From Charina bottae (taxonomy: Eukaryota; Chordata; Lepidosauria; Squamata; Charinaidae): a stretch of DNA of 64,000 nucleotides. This document shows positions 34,702-46,650 of this stretch, piece by piece (within the stretch, counting starts at the first letter, position 1; each line of letters opens with the position of its first letter). The notes below the pieces were generated by a model, which saw nothing but the letters and a program-made list of their open reading frames with translations, ran no database searches and was not told the DNA's origin. A program made the translations under genes and the position numbers. The DNA is taken from the NCBI GenBank assembly GCA_023362775.1, contig JALMGJ010000003.1, positions 52,429,416 to 52,493,415 of the forward strand, given 5' to 3'.

Positions 34702-34991
34702 AAATGTACCTTGCAACCAGTAAAGCTTTGCTGTTACTTTAAATTCACCGGGTCTCCGTGTATTACAAAGAACCTGTTGTGCCTCAGTGTTTGGTTGGAA
34801 GTTATTTGTGTGTGTAATCCTAATTATTTCCCCGTCTGTTGACCAGGGCTGTGTGTCTTGTCTGCTCAAGCTGCACTATCGGAAAACCCAGGTACAAAGC
34901 ATGGGGGGCAGACAGATCCGTGTGCCTCAACAGTCTGTGAGTGTGTGAGTGATTGACCATAAGCTGAACCTGGGAGCAGCGTTGTGTAACA
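34200..34991 (+). mobile_element. ERV LTR, array copy 5
   Basis: 792 bp. Same U3 and U5 variants as copy 4. Confidence 0.92.
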
Positions 34992-35517
34992 TTTTATTGG
35001 TGTCAGAAGTGGGATACACGGTTTGGACCCTTTGAATTTATTATCTGAGTGATTGATTATGCCTTCATTCCCTTCATTCCCCTTCATTCTCTCCTTTCCT
35101 CCTCACACACTTTTAGGAGAAGCGGGAGGAAACGCGGAGATCTGGATTGCTGGCTGAAGCGATTCTCTTTCTCGCTCCTGGGAACTAAAAGCGGGGGTGG
35201 CGGGGAGGTAAGAAAGGGTGCGTGCGAAAGAGCGGGGTGAGAGCCGCTAATAGTCGGCCGCCGCCGCCCCTGCAGCCCTTGGACTGCGGGTGGAAACGGA
35301 ATACCGCCTCTGATTACAAAGACTGGAGGCCACCTTGGAGCAGAAGGAGCAATAGCCTTCCCGCCGCCGCCGCCACGGCAACCACTCCCGGGAGGTGTCG
35401 CAAGGTGCCCGAAGGAGCCCTGAGGACTTTCAGTGGAGACGGAGAGAGGAAGGCCAGGTCCCTTGTTGTGGCTGCAGCCAGCCAGCGAGTGAGCGAGCGA
35501 GCGAGCGAGGCGCAGCC

Positions 35518-35587
35518 ATGGAAACAATGGGCTTTCTTGGTGCAGAAGCTGCTCCGGTGGCGGCTGCGAGAGGGAAGCTGCTGCTGC

Positions 35588-35629
<42 letters not shown>

Positions 35630-35706
35630 GCTGTTATGCTGCTTGCTTTGTTTCTGGACAAATCCTGGACAAATTCTGGACAAAAATGGGGGAGGAGACC
35701 AATTAA
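35518..35706 (+). CDS. Poly-leucine signal-like ORF, copy 5
   Basis: 62 codons, same ends as copy 1. Confidence 0.35.
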
Positions 35707-35766
35707 AAATAACACGCTCACTAGCAGGCGGAGTAGAAGCGAGATCAAAGGCAGTCGTCTCTAGAG

Positions 35767-35900
35767 CAGTGTTTCTCAACCTTGGGAACTTTAAGACGCA
35801 TGGACTTCAACTCCCAGAATTTCAACTCCCCATAGCTGGCTGGGGAATTCTGGGAGTTGAAGTCCACGCGCCTTAAAGTTCCCAAGGTTGAGAAACACTG
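35767..35900. mobile_element. Foldback hAT MITE, array copy 5
   Basis: Same site and TSD. Confidence 0.85.
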
Positions 35901-36699
35901 CTCTAGATAAAGTAAGGGCGAGGTGCAGCGAAGATCGTCCTTTCCCCACAGGGAGGGAGGAACAGATGCTGTCGCCAAAGCTACCTGCCTGTGGATTGCA
36001 GTGGCAGCAACAGCAGCAGAGATGGTCGATGTGATGGTACGGGGTGTCTCTCCCCCACAGGAGATGGTGCCTCCAGCAAGAGACATTTTCCAACTACTCC
36101 TGTTCCAACCAAATGCAGCCCCCCCTTCCTGCCTGCCTGCCACCTGCTTCTTCCTGCGGTGGGAACAAGCGAGCGGAGCGCAAGGGTCCTCGTCTCTCCC
36201 TCCCCGCTCCCCCCTCCCCCGGCAACGGTCTTTTTGGAGCGCATTTCCACAGCCCAGCGCTCAGCTGCGCACAGAAGTGCTCCAAAAAGTCCAGCGCGGG
36301 GCCTCACTCAGCTGCGCTGGGCTGTGAAGCTGGACGAGCCGCCGGACCTGGAGCGCTTCTGCGCGCAGCTGAGCGAGGCCCCACGCCGGTCTTTTTGGAG
36401 CGGATTTCCACAGCCCAGCGCTCAGCTGCGCGTGGAAGCGCTCCAAAAAGACCGGCGCGGGGCCTCGCTCAGCTGCGCGCGGAAGCGCTCCAGGTCCGGC
36501 GGCTTGTCCAGCTTCACAGCCCAGAGCCAGCGCCAACCCCACTCCCTTCCGCGCGATTGGCTCCCGCCCGCAAACCCCGCCCCCTTCCACGCGATTGGCC
36601 CCCGCCCGCAAACCTCGCCCCCTGGCTCTCGAGCATTTCAAAATGTGCACGAGCATGTCAAAATGGCTCCCGGCATAAAAGGTTTGCCAACCCCTGCCC

Positions 36700-37896
36700 T
36701 AGGGCATTTCACCAGATTGCAGAAAATCTTTGAGGAATTTGGCAAGAAGATGACTGCAACGGTTGCCAATAGTTTGGATGCTTTTAAAAAGGAAATGGAA
36801 GAAGGATTTGCAGGGATAAAAAAGGATGTGAAAGAAGTTAAAAAGATTGAAGACTGTAGGACACTTGGCTGGAGATGTAAAACAAATTAAGTTTGGAAAG
36901 TAAGACAGAAGTTATAAATAGATGGAGAAAGATTTGGCAATTTGGCATTACTGGAATTGAGAGAAAAAGAATTTTGTTTAAGATTTAGAGCAATTCCAGA
37001 AGACCTTGGGGAAGATATCGGAGAAAAGATTGTTAAATCTCTGTCTAGCTTCTTGGATTGGGATGAAGATGACCCTGAGACAGAGATTGATAAGGTTTAT
37101 AGCAGGGCTTTCCAAAGTTTTTCCCGTGGCGACACACCAACCGGCGTTGGTGTGTCGCCGCGGGAAAACCCGGAAGTGCGGCAGCGCGCAAAAACCCGGA
37201 AGCGCTGCTGCTGCTTTCGGGTTTTGCGCGCTGCAGTTGGTGTGTCGCCGCTGGAAAACCCGGAAGCGCTGATGATGATCAGCGCTTTCGGGTTGTGTGG
37301 CGACACACCAGACTGTGTGTGGCAACACACTTTTGTGTTGCGACACACAGTTTGGAAAGCTCTGGTTTATAGGATCAATACACGATTTGCAAAATTAAGA
37401 AATGTTCCAAGGGATGTCCTTGTGCACTTTGTCAGGAAGAAGACTAGAGATAAAGTTTCGCAGCAGCATTTTAATACTAGATGGAGGATTGATAATACAT
37501 ATGTAATTGCACTTAAGGAAATTCCAATTAGAATACTACATAAGAAAAAAGAGGATTTTTTCCTAACAGACAAACTTAAACAGAAGATTCCATTTAGATG
37601 GGATAAGTTGGAAGGGGTGATTTTTACTTTTAAACAGCAGAGATTCAGACTGAACTCTGTGCAGAAAGCAAGGGATTATTTGGGAAAATTTAAAGAAGAA
37701 TTGGAGGAAATGGAAATGGAAGTGACAATGACAGATGTGACTAAACAAATGCCACAACAGATACAAGACACTGAAGATGATACCACATTGGATGCTACAG
37801 GTATTGACTTTTCTAAAATCTTGGCGTAACTATGGATTATAAATGCCTAATGTGGGATATATATGGAGAAAATTCTCCTCAAAAGAGAAAAAGACC
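36700..37896 (+). pseudogene. L1 ORF1 fragment, array copy 6
   Basis: Open 36942-37829. Shares the GGCAACACAC variant with copy 3, and has CCCGTGGCGAC near 37125. Confidence 0.85.
37103..37364. mobile_element. hAT element in L1 ORF1, copy 6
   Basis: Same insertion and TSD. Confidence 0.93.
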
Positions 37897-37950
37897 CTAG
37901 CCCCGCATGACGGAGTGAGCCCTCACACTCACCTCAGCTGTGAGGGAATA

Positions 37951-38362
37951 TGTGAGACTAGGCTGAAGCTGCCATAACCTAAAGATGAGGAAGGCACATA
38001 AGCAGAGAAGACAAAGCCAGGAATCTTGTCTATGAGATCCCTTTTGGGAGGTAGATAAGAAGGAAGCAAGTCCTTAAGGAAACAAAAGGAAAAATGTCAC
38101 CTGAACCAGACAGAGGAAAATGGGCCTGAGCACATGGAAACCCCCACCCCAAATCCATCAACAGCTACCAGACTTGTAAATTAACAAGGCAAGAGTAGCT
38201 GCCAGTCTTGCGAATCAACAAGGCAAGAACTTCTGGGGATAAAAGGGGTCCCAAAGCCCGCCCACTCCTTGAGTCGTCCTTGGATCCAGACTTGGTGGCT
38301 TCCGTCCCTCTAGCTAGTGCCTGGCAGCCTAGTTGGAAGGATGTGGGTAAGTGGGGATGAGT

Positions 38363-38458
<96 letters not shown>

Positions 38459-38749
38459 AAATGTACCTTGCAACCAGTAAAGTTTTGCTGTTACTTTAAA
38501 TTCACCGGGTCTCCGTGTATTACAAAGAACCTGTTGTGCCTCAGTGTTTGGTTGGAAGTTATTTGTGTGTGTAATCCTAATTATTTCCCCGTCTGTTGAC
38601 CAGGGCTGTGTGTCTTGTCTGCTCAAGCTGCACTATCGGAAAACCCAGGTACAAAGCATGGGGGGGCAGACAGATCCGTGTGCCTCAACAGTCTGTGAGT
38701 GTGTGAGTGATTGACCATAAGCTGAACCTGGGAGCAGCGTTGTGTAACA
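37951..38749 (+). mobile_element. ERV LTR, array copy 6
   Basis: 799 bp. U3 is like copy 3 (GGCACATAAGCAGAGAAG, GAAAATGGG) while U5 and the primer-binding site are like copies 4-5. Confidence 0.92.
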
Positions 38750-38823
38750 TTTTATTGGTGTCAGAAGTGGGATACACGGTTTGGACCCTTTGAATTTATT
38801 ATCTGAGTGATTGATTATGCCTT

Positions 38824-39349
38824 CATTCCCTTCATTCCCCTTCATTCTCTCCTTTCCTCCTCACACACTTTTAGGAGAAGCGGGAGGAAACGCGGAGATC
38901 TGGATTGCTGGCTGAAGCGATTCTCTTTCTCGCTCCTGGGAACTAAAAGCGGGGGTGGCGGGGAGGTAAGAAAGGGTGCGTGCGAAAGAGCGGGGTGAGA
39001 GCCGCTAATAGTCGGCCGCCGCCGCCCCTGCAGCCCTTGGACTGCGGGTGGAAACGGAATACCGCCTCTGATTACAAAGACTGGAGGCCACCTTGGAGCA
39101 GAAGGAGCAATAGCCTTCCCGCCGCCGCCGCCACGGCAACCACTCCCGGGAGGTGTCGCAAGGTGCCCGAAGGAGCCCTGAGGACTTTCAGTGGAGACGG
39201 AGAGAGGAAGGCCAGGTCCCTTGTTGTGGCTGCAGCCAGCCAGCGAGTGAGCGAGCGAGCGAGCGAGCGAGGCGCAGCCATGGAAACAATGGGCTTTCTT
39301 GGTGCAGAAGCTGCTCCGGTGGCGGCTGCGAGAGGGAAGCTGCTGCTGC

Positions 39350-39402
<53 letters not shown>

Positions 39403-39446
39403 GCTGTTATGCTGCTTGCTTTGTTTCTGGACAAATCCTGGACAAA
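38824..39446 (+). repeat. GC-rich segment, array copy 6, truncated
   Basis: Follows the usual order to ...GGACAAATTCTGG, then joins LTR sequence (GGGGATAAAAGG). The MITE, palindrome and L1 are missing. Confidence 0.9.
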
Positions 39447-39576
39447 TTCTGGGGATAAAAGGGGTCCCAAAGCCCGCCCACTCCTTGAGTCGTCCTTGGA
39501 TCCAGACTTGGTGGCTTCCGTCCCTCTAGCTAGTGCCTGGCAGCCTAGTTGGAAGGATGTGGGTAAGTGGGGATGA
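39280..39576 (+). CDS. Poly-leucine ORF fused into LTR, copy 6
   Basis: One base fewer at the end of the ATT run shifts the frame: leucines continue into AVMLLALFLDKSW and then into LTR-encoded residues. The result is 98 codons ending KDVGKWG. The leader now looks like a cleaner signal peptide. Probably accidental. Confidence 0.25.
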
Positions 39577-39578
39577 GT

Positions 39579-39667
<89 letters not shown>

Positions 39668-39956
39668 AATGTACCTTGCAACCAGTAAAGTTTTGCTGTT
39701 ACTTTAAATTCACCGGGTCTCCGTGTATTACAAAGAACCTGTTGTGCCTCAGTGTTTGGTTGGAAGTTATTTGTGTGTGTAATCCTAATTATTTCCCCAT
39801 CTGTTGACCAGGGCTGTGTGTCTTGTCTGCTCAAGCTGCACTATCGGAAAACCCAGGTACAAAGCAAGGGGGGCAGACAGATCCGTGTGCCTCAACAGTC
39901 TGTGAGTGTGTGAGTGATTGACCATAAGCTGAACCTGGGAGCAGCGTTGTGTAACA
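39447..39956 (+). mobile_element. Partial 5' LTR of the coding ERV (array LTR copy 7)
   Basis: Starts inside the LTR at TTCTGGGGATAAAAGG and keeps the TATA-like box, (GT)n(GA)n and U5. A primer-binding site follows at 39963-39980. U3 upstream of the TATA-like box is gone. U5 reads CCCCATCTGTTG. Confidence 0.9.
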
Positions 39957-40023
39957 TTTTATTGGTGTCAGAAGTGGGATACACGGTTTGGACCCTTTGA
40001 ATTTATTATCTGAGTGATTGATT

Positions 40024-41500
40024 ATGCCTTTCTGGAAATTTGGGGATGCCCAACAAAAGGGTGCTTTGTCACTGCCTGCCTCCCAGGCGACAGTTCCACT
40101 GGAGAATCCCGAGGAGGGGGAAATGGGTTTGGTATATTGTGATGTGATGGAGAAACTTGTTAAGAAGTTGGGATTGCCTATTGGTGACTTGCAGGAGAAA
40201 ATGAAGTCAGTGTATTCAGGGAGGGATGTTAGGATAGAATTTGGGAAGCCGTACAAATTAAGAGGAGGAAAGAAACAGAAAGATTTACCTGGAGTGTTGG
40301 CAGTAATACTGGGAGTTGGCTTGTCCCATATGGATCAGCTCCTCACACAGTTGAGGTCAGAGAACTGCTCTTTAAAAGGAGACTTGGAACAACTCAAAAA
40401 TAACCACCATGTTTTGCAGGCTGATTACCAGCTGCAAAAGAGCCACACGTTGGAACTAAGAGAGACCTTGGTTCAAATGAAGGATAATGTAGGAAGGGAA
40501 GAGGAATGGCAACACAAACATGCTGCACAAGAACTAAAAATTGAAGCTTTAAAGGACCTTGTGCAGACCTCTGCTAGGAGTAAGCACAGAGCATGTGGAG
40601 AATGTAGTAAGGTGGAGGAACTACACAGACAAATAAGGCAGCAATCTTACCAAATTGCCTGCTTAACAGGCTCAGACCTTGATGAAACCCCAGAGTTTCC
40701 CTTTGATGGGAAGGAGTCTTTTGAGGAATTAAACAACAACCTCCCTGGGGCTTCAATAGCAGGAGTGGAAACTAGGGCACAAACAAGGCGCAGGAACGCC
40801 CAAAACCAGCAATGGGAAGAATGGGAACAAGCAGTCACTCATACCCCTTTATCGGGAGGAGAGCTGAAACAGATTGTTACAGATCTGGGGTCTTTAAGCC
40901 CTGACCCCCTCAAATGGGCTTGGAGGCTACATCAACTCAGCCTCCAGTACAATTTGTCTGACCAAGAGATTGAGCGGGTCCTATTAACATACCCTGAAGT
41001 TCGCACCAAATGGCACACCTACCGGCGACATCCTAATCCCCCCCAATCCCGGTGACCACCTTAGTCTCTTACAGGGGCTCCAAAGCATGGTGCAAGACTT
41101 GGTGACTGGTACCCAATTACGGCTTAAAGCCATTGGGGATCGGCAGGGGAAAGAGGACCCTTTAGAATTTTGCCATCACTATTTATGGTATCAATTCATA
41201 GCCAAAACAGAGCCATCTAATAACGGGGATGAGGGGTGAACTATGAGTGACATCATGCAGCGCCCTTGGAGCAATCAGTCTCTAAAAGGAGTGCTGGGTG
41301 GGCTGCAGCGCCCCGAGTGATCTTGGATTGGGCGCGTGGATGCAGCTTACCCATTAGACTTAGCCACTTTGGAAACAGATCTGCGAGAAGCGAGGAAAGC
41401 TGTTGGAATTGTTGGGGAGGAAAGTAAAGTAAAGAATGTGGGGGAGGTGCGACTGATAAAAGATAGGTGGGAAAGAAGTAGTGGAGACAGCAGGAATATA
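40024..41500 (+). pseudogene. ERV gag remnant
   Basis: Gag is the structural polyprotein of the particle. An open frame from ATG 40024 to 41055 encodes about 343 residues. The first part is of unknown fold. Residues about 110-230 are a long coiled-coil-like stretch. A capsid-like region follows (LKWAWRLHQLSLQYN near the end). Capsid-like residues continue in another frame after 41055 (DPLEFCHHYLWYQF near 41157) and hit further stops. No CCHC zinc knuckle was seen. The ATGCCTT start is the same seven bases at which every array unit leaves the viral sequence. Confidence 0.7.
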
Positions 41501-41579
41501 TATATATATATATAATATATATTGGATTATATATTATATATTATATTATATAACTATAATATATAATATAATTATATAA

Positions 41580-41903
41580 GGGGCGTGGTGGCTCAGCGGG
41601 TAAGACGCCAGGCTTGTCGATTGCAAGTTCGGAGGTTCTAATCCCTAGCCCTGCGTGCGGAGTGACCTCCCGCACTATCTCCAGCTCTTGCCAACCTAGC
41701 AATTCGAAAGCATGTAAATGCAAGTAGATTAATAGGTACCACTTTGGTGGGTAGGTAACAGCGTTCCGGTGCATCATGCCGGCCACATGACCGTGGAAGC
41801 GTCTTCGGACAACGCTGGCTCTTCGGCTAACAAACGGAGATGAGCACCGGCCCCTAGAGTCGGACATGACTGCACAAATGTGCGGGGGGAACCTTTACCT
41901 TAC
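41580..41903 (+). mobile_element. Full-length Sauria SINE inside the ERV
   Basis: Head with TGGCTCAGCGGG and GGTTCTAATCC (B-box, one change), body GCCACATGACCGTGGAAGCG, tail CCTTTACCTT. Flanked by ATAT-rich DNA (41500-41578, 41904-41950) that hides the TSD. Confidence 0.88.
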
Positions 41904-41969
41904 TAATATAATTATAATGTATAATATATAATAATAATAGAAAAATTATAATAGGAATAGAGGCAGAGA

Positions 41970-42278
41970 GTGGGGAATGGAGATGAGCATGTGCAAATGT
42001 GGCGAAAGCTGAGAGATTTAAGGGAAAACATGGAGAGGTGGGATGGAGCTTCTAGTAGAAGCTTGAAGGAAGGGGTGGAGCAATTACAAAGGAATCAGCA
42101 GGGAAGGCATGGATCAGAAGGGGAAAATGAAGGGAAAGTTAAAGACAAAGAGCAGCCTTTTTCACTGCTCCGGCAGGAACTGAAACAATTAACAGAAGCT
42201 TTAAGGAAAGTTTCAGTCCTAGCTGTAAAGGGGGAGGAGGAAACTGCAGCCTCAGACCCCCGCCTAGTCATCTTCTAG
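41970..42278 (+). pseudogene. ERV gag C-terminal remnant
   Basis: 102 charged codons with a coiled-coil-like stretch, between the SINE and the protease. It is probably the end of gag. No zinc knuckle. Confidence 0.45.
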
Positions 42279-42293
42279 GGCTGCCCCGCTGCT

Positions 42294-43148
42294 GTGGTTG
42301 GTAAACACATGGGTCTTGACTGGCAGTATCGGGGAAAGATTTTGAAAGACCCGAAAGGTGTGAGGAGTTCCCTCTCTGTTTTAACCTGCAATGGTCCCAA
42401 GCAGGCTCCGTTAGACAGTGGAGCTGAAACTTCTGTTATTAAACACTTTCCTTTAGGTAGTAAGCAGATTTCATCCTTGCTAGTGACTTCTTACAATGGA
42501 GAGCGGACGAGTTTAGCTTGCTATAAATTGTGGATCCAAGTAGCTGGAGCTGAGGTCCCACTTAAAGCCATTTGGGACTCCTCTTGTATTGAGGACATAA
42601 TATTAGGACAAGATTGGCTAATAGAAAACAGATTTTGGTTTGACCCCTATTCGGGATGCTTATACCCGTTGGCCCCAGGAGCGATGGGGCATGCTCCTGT
42701 CTCTAAGCAAATCTCCGTTGCAGCCCTATCTGCCTCTCAGATTTTGGACTGGGGGGCTCTGGTGCCAGGGGTTAACCAAGCCCACCGTAACCAATGTGGA
42801 AAACATGTTAGTGCCCAGGTAGAGATCACTGGGCCCCCTGGCCCCCCCCAAAAGCAGTACCCATTTCCAAAGGCTGCTGAGACAGGGATCGCAGAGATTA
42901 TTAGTGAGTTAGAGAAGGAAGGTGTTCTAAGGAAACAGGTAAGCCCCTTTAATAGCCCCCTGTGGCCCGTTTTGAAATCAGATGGAAAAACTTACAGGAT
43001 GGTAATTGACTACAAAAAAATTAACGACCGGACCGCCCAGATGGCCCCCATAGTTGCCAGCATGCCAGATCTCCTCAGCAGAATTGGACCCGGGTTTAAA
43101 TGGTTCAGTGTAATTGACCGAGCTAGCTGCTTTTTTGCCTGCCCTTAA
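42294..43148 (+). pseudogene. ERV protease and N-terminal reverse transcriptase
   Basis: Open for 284 codons. The aspartic protease active site reads LDSGAE (about 42410-42430), followed by the flap and the ILGQDWL motif. Then come the RT fingers with SPFNSPLWPVLKSDG and YRMVIDYKKIN. The frame ends at 43146-43148, where RT homology moves to another frame (single-base change near 43139). Confidence 0.85.
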
Positions 43149-44206
43149 CAGAAGAAAGTCAAGCACCATTTGCTTTCACTTTCCGAGAGCAGCAGTATGT
43201 CCCGACGCGAGTGCCTCAAGGATCTCATAATTCTCCAGCCGTTGCTCACTATTTTGTCTCTCAAATGTTAGAAGAGCTCTTGCCAGAAGATCGGGAACGG
43301 GTTCACTCTTATGTCGACGACATTTTAGTTGTAGGAGAGACAGAGGAAGAAGTGAAACATCGCACCCTTCGGGTGCTGGAGAAAATTAACGATACTGGGT
43401 TTAAAGTTAACCTAAAGAAGTCACAATTAGTGCAACAGGAAGTAAAATACCTAGGTGTAAACATTGGAAGGGAAGGGCGGAGGATTGATGTAGACAAAGT
43501 CAAAGCTCTGACCTCCATGGCAGCTCCTAAGACCTTGAAATCCCTCAGAACCATCTTGGGAGCTTTTAACTTTCTTCGCCAGCACATCCCTAATTTTGCA
43601 GACCTGGCCCGACCCTTGTACAAATTGTTGAAGAAGGCACAACCATGGGAGTGGGGGGAAGAGCAAGAAGATGCTTTTAAAATGCTAACACTTTGGGCTG
43701 GAAGGAATCCTGCCCTTCGCAACCCAGAGACTAATTCTCCCTTTTGGATCAGACCCAATTTCTCTGATTGTGCTTTTGGAGCTGTGCTACTTCAAAAGGG
43801 AGAGGATGGCCAGTTACTGCCTGTTGCCTATGATTCACGCACACTTACTGGCCCAGAACAAAAATACACGCCGTGCGAGAAGGCCTGTGCGGCTGCTGTG
43901 TGGGCATTGCAAACCTTTGAGCTTTTTACAGGCACATCACCCATAATTTTGCAGGGATCCCATTCTCCTCTTAAATACATCTCACAGGCAAACCGTATGC
44001 CCACAGTATCCAACCAAAAATTTGCCCAATGGACAGTTTACCTGACCCAAAAAGGGGTATCTCTAGAGAATTTATCCAAGCTCGATTTGCTTTCTGCCTC
44101 CATTCTGGAGCAAAGCACACAACACGACTGCTTGCTCAGAGATTGGGCTGACCAAAATGCCCCCTTTAGCCACTCTCACTCCAGACCAGGAAATCTGGTT
44201 TACTGA
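43149..44206 (+). pseudogene. ERV reverse transcriptase palm to connection domain
   Basis: Contains PQGSHNSPAVAH, the catalytic YVDD (43310-43321) and KYLGVNI, then thumb/connection residues. Open to 44206. RNase H is in another frame from about 44157. Confidence 0.85.
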
Positions 44207-44740
44207 TGGGGCTTCATGGTGGGAGGAAGGGACCAGATATACCTCTTGGGCAGCCGTTTCTGCCACAGGTCTAAAATTAGGGGCTCTTTTACCAAATTCT
44301 TACAGTGCACAAGAGGCAGAACTAGTGGCTGTTCAACAGGTACTGCAATATGTGATAGATAAAGTGGGGGAAAGCATCTGTATAGTCACAGACAGTGAGT
44401 ATGCTATGAAAGGGATTACCCATTACATGCAATACTGGGCAAGAGATCAATGGGTGTCAGCTTCAGGCAAATCGCTAACACATGCTGAAATATGGCAGGA
44501 TAGATATAATAACTGGCAGCACTTGAATGGCTCCATATATTGGATTAAGGCTCACACTGGTTTAGATACTTGGTTCTTCTCCAAAAATGCAGAAGCAGAT
44601 GCCTATACGAAACCAGGTGCTCAGCAGGTACATGCCTTAGCAGTGATAAGTAAGTTGGGGGAAAAGGAACAGATTATTTTGGACTTGCACAACATGGCCC
44701 TTGAGGGAGTAGAGAAAACCTTAGCAAAGGCACGTCAAGT
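44157..44740 (+). pseudogene. ERV RNase H and start of integrase
   Basis: The four acidic RNase H positions are visible: FTDGAS, AEL, TDSEYA and AEADAY. The integrase zinc domain begins (HN...GVEKTL) and is then cut short. The frame changes near 44740. Confidence 0.8.
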
Positions 44741-45036
44741 TGCAACGTGGCCTAATCACGTTGATGGATTTAGTAGATGGATTTTCTGGCTGGGCGGAAG
44801 CCTTCCCCACACGCAATAATACTGCAGACACCACTGCAAGGTTGTTGTACCAACAGGTCTTTTGCCGCTGGGTCCTGCCATTCCAAATTTTGACAGATAG
44901 GGGCGCATCTTTCGTTAGTCAACTCTTTGAAGCCTTTACCTCACAGTTAGGAATCAAGCGCCAACTGCATGTGGCCTACAGGCCCCCGAGCAGTGGGAAA
45001 TGTGAACGCATGAATGGGACCATCAACCCGACTTAA
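44740..45036 (+). pseudogene. ERV integrase core remnant
   Basis: The catalytic DDE is recognisable: MDLVDGFSGW, ILTDRG and SSGKCERMNG. Much of the zinc domain and all of the C-terminal domain are missing. The frame ends at 45036 in env-like sequence, so a deletion removed the pol end and env surface part. Confidence 0.8.
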
Positions 45037-45698
45037 ACGGGAACTATCATCTGATTGTGAGAGCGACGTGACACTCTTATCCAAAACAGAAGTCATGGCT
45101 CTGGCCCTTTCCTTAGTGGGGGTCCCTGGACTAAGCAAAAGAACGTACATGGACCTAAGAAATGTGGCCTGTACCCTGGCTAAAAGTGTCAACCTCACTT
45201 CCTCCCTCATTGCAGCTCTAGCGGAAGAAACGACTGGCATCAGGGCTGCAGTCATCCAAAACCGTGTGGCTATTGACTATCTACTCTTAAGGGCAGGACA
45301 GGACATTATGCGAATCCTTTCAGGGTCTTTGTTGTTTTAACCCAACCAACAATGAGAACTACGTTGAAGCAAAACTAGCCAAGCTTAAAATTTTAGCCTC
45401 TCACATCTCCCAAGAGCCAGAGGGATGGAACTGGTCTTGGCTCACATCTTGGTTACCAGACTTGGGATCCTGGGGAAGGAAAATTGTTCAGATCTTGCTG
45501 TTTGTATTATTTGCCGTTATATTAATTTCCTCAATCTTTCAATGTGTTAAATCTGTTTTCCTGAGATATTGTACCTCCATGTCAACTGGACAGCAAACCT
45601 ATTGGCAAGAATACCTAAAAAAAAACCTGTCATGCTCTGAGCAATTGTTCAAATCTTGCTGTTTGTATATTAATTTCCTCAATCTTTCAATGTGTTAA
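45014..45698 (+). pseudogene. ERV env transmembrane-subunit remnant
   Basis: Only the membrane-anchored subunit remains. An RLKR cleavage-site-like tetrapeptide lies near 45032, then heptad-rich sequence with IQNRVAIDYLL. There is a frameshift near 45336 and a membrane anchor in another frame (45484-45550). Part of the anchor coding sequence is repeated at 45646-45717. No surface subunit is present, so it cannot encode a working envelope. Confidence 0.65.
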
Positions 45699-45818
45699 AT
45701 CTGTTTTCCTGAAAATATTGTAATATCTTTAAAAAAAACTGTAATGCTCTGAGTGGGTTATGAGTGAGTCCCATTTTTGTGGCATCTCCTGTTTAACTCG
45801 ATGCCAAGGGGAGGAATA

Positions 45819-46168
45819 TGTGAGACTAGGCTGAAGCTGCCATAACCTAAAGATGAAGCAGGCAGGTACGCAGAGAGGACAAAGCCAGGAATCTTGTCTA
45901 TGGGATCCCTTTTGGGAGGTAGATAAGAAGGAAGCAAGTCCTTAAGGAAACAAAAGGAAAAATGTCACCTGAACCAGACAGAGGAAGATGGGCCTGAGCA
46001 CATGGAAACCCCCACCCCAAATCCATCAACAGCTACCAGACTTGTAAATTAACAAGGCAAGAGTAGCTGCCAGTCTTGTGAATCAACAAGGCAAGAACTT
46101 CTGGGGATAAAAGGGGTCTCAAAGCCCGCCCACTGGATCCAGACTTGGTGGCTTCCGTCCCTCTAGCT
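45819..46168 (+). mobile_element. ERV 3' LTR, U3 part
   Basis: The purine tract AAGGGGAGGAATA precedes TGTGAGACTAGG. The LTR runs to CCCTCTAGCT and is then broken by a hAT fragment. U5 continues at 46651. Confidence 0.88.
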
Positions 46169-46270
46169 CATAGCTTTCCAAACTGTGTGTCGCAACACAC
46201 AGTTTAGTGTGTCGCAAAACAACCCGGAAGTGGTGGCAGGGGCGTGCACGGCGGTGACGGCAGCGGCGCA
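46169..46270. mobile_element. hAT fragment, CAGAGCTTTCCAAAC family
   Basis: Left end CATAGCTTTCCAAACTGTG with AACCCGGAAG. The right end is missing. Confidence 0.75.
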
Positions 46271-46650
46271 CCTTCTCTCCTTTTCTTATGTTTAATGTAC
46301 GGGTTTTGTTCTTTTTGTTCTCTGGGTTTGATCGAAATATCGGAAGGTTTGATTGGGCTGCCCTATGGGTTAGTTTTAATTTAGATGGAGATGTGTTTGG
46401 CTGGGGAAGGAGATCTACCTGAATGGGCTGGCTAAGTTCTGTGAATGAGCTGACCTTTTGTGTTCCAAGCTTTCCAATTGAATCGGAAGGGAATCCTTTG
46501 TCTGAGCAGTTGGGCTTCCTTTTACATCTTAATCTCTGGCATTATCAAACTCAATTCTATTTTGTAACCTTTTAACAATTGGGCTTCTTTTACGTGTTCT
46601 GGGGGTAAGACAACATGGAGGGCAGGGAGAGATCTTAATTTATCCCAACA
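46271..46650 (-). mobile_element. Fragment of a second LTR family, minus strand
   Basis: Reverse complement of 52541-52922, ending in CCCAACA. Its other half is absent, so deletion or recombination accompanied its arrival. Confidence 0.8.

Larger units (their letters stand above)
35066..36696 (+). repeat. GC-rich non-viral segment, array copy 5
   Basis: The most diverged copy: GAGATGGTGCC, CCACGCCGGTCTTTTTGG, and GGTTTGCCAACCCC at the hAT-like end. Confidence 0.85.
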
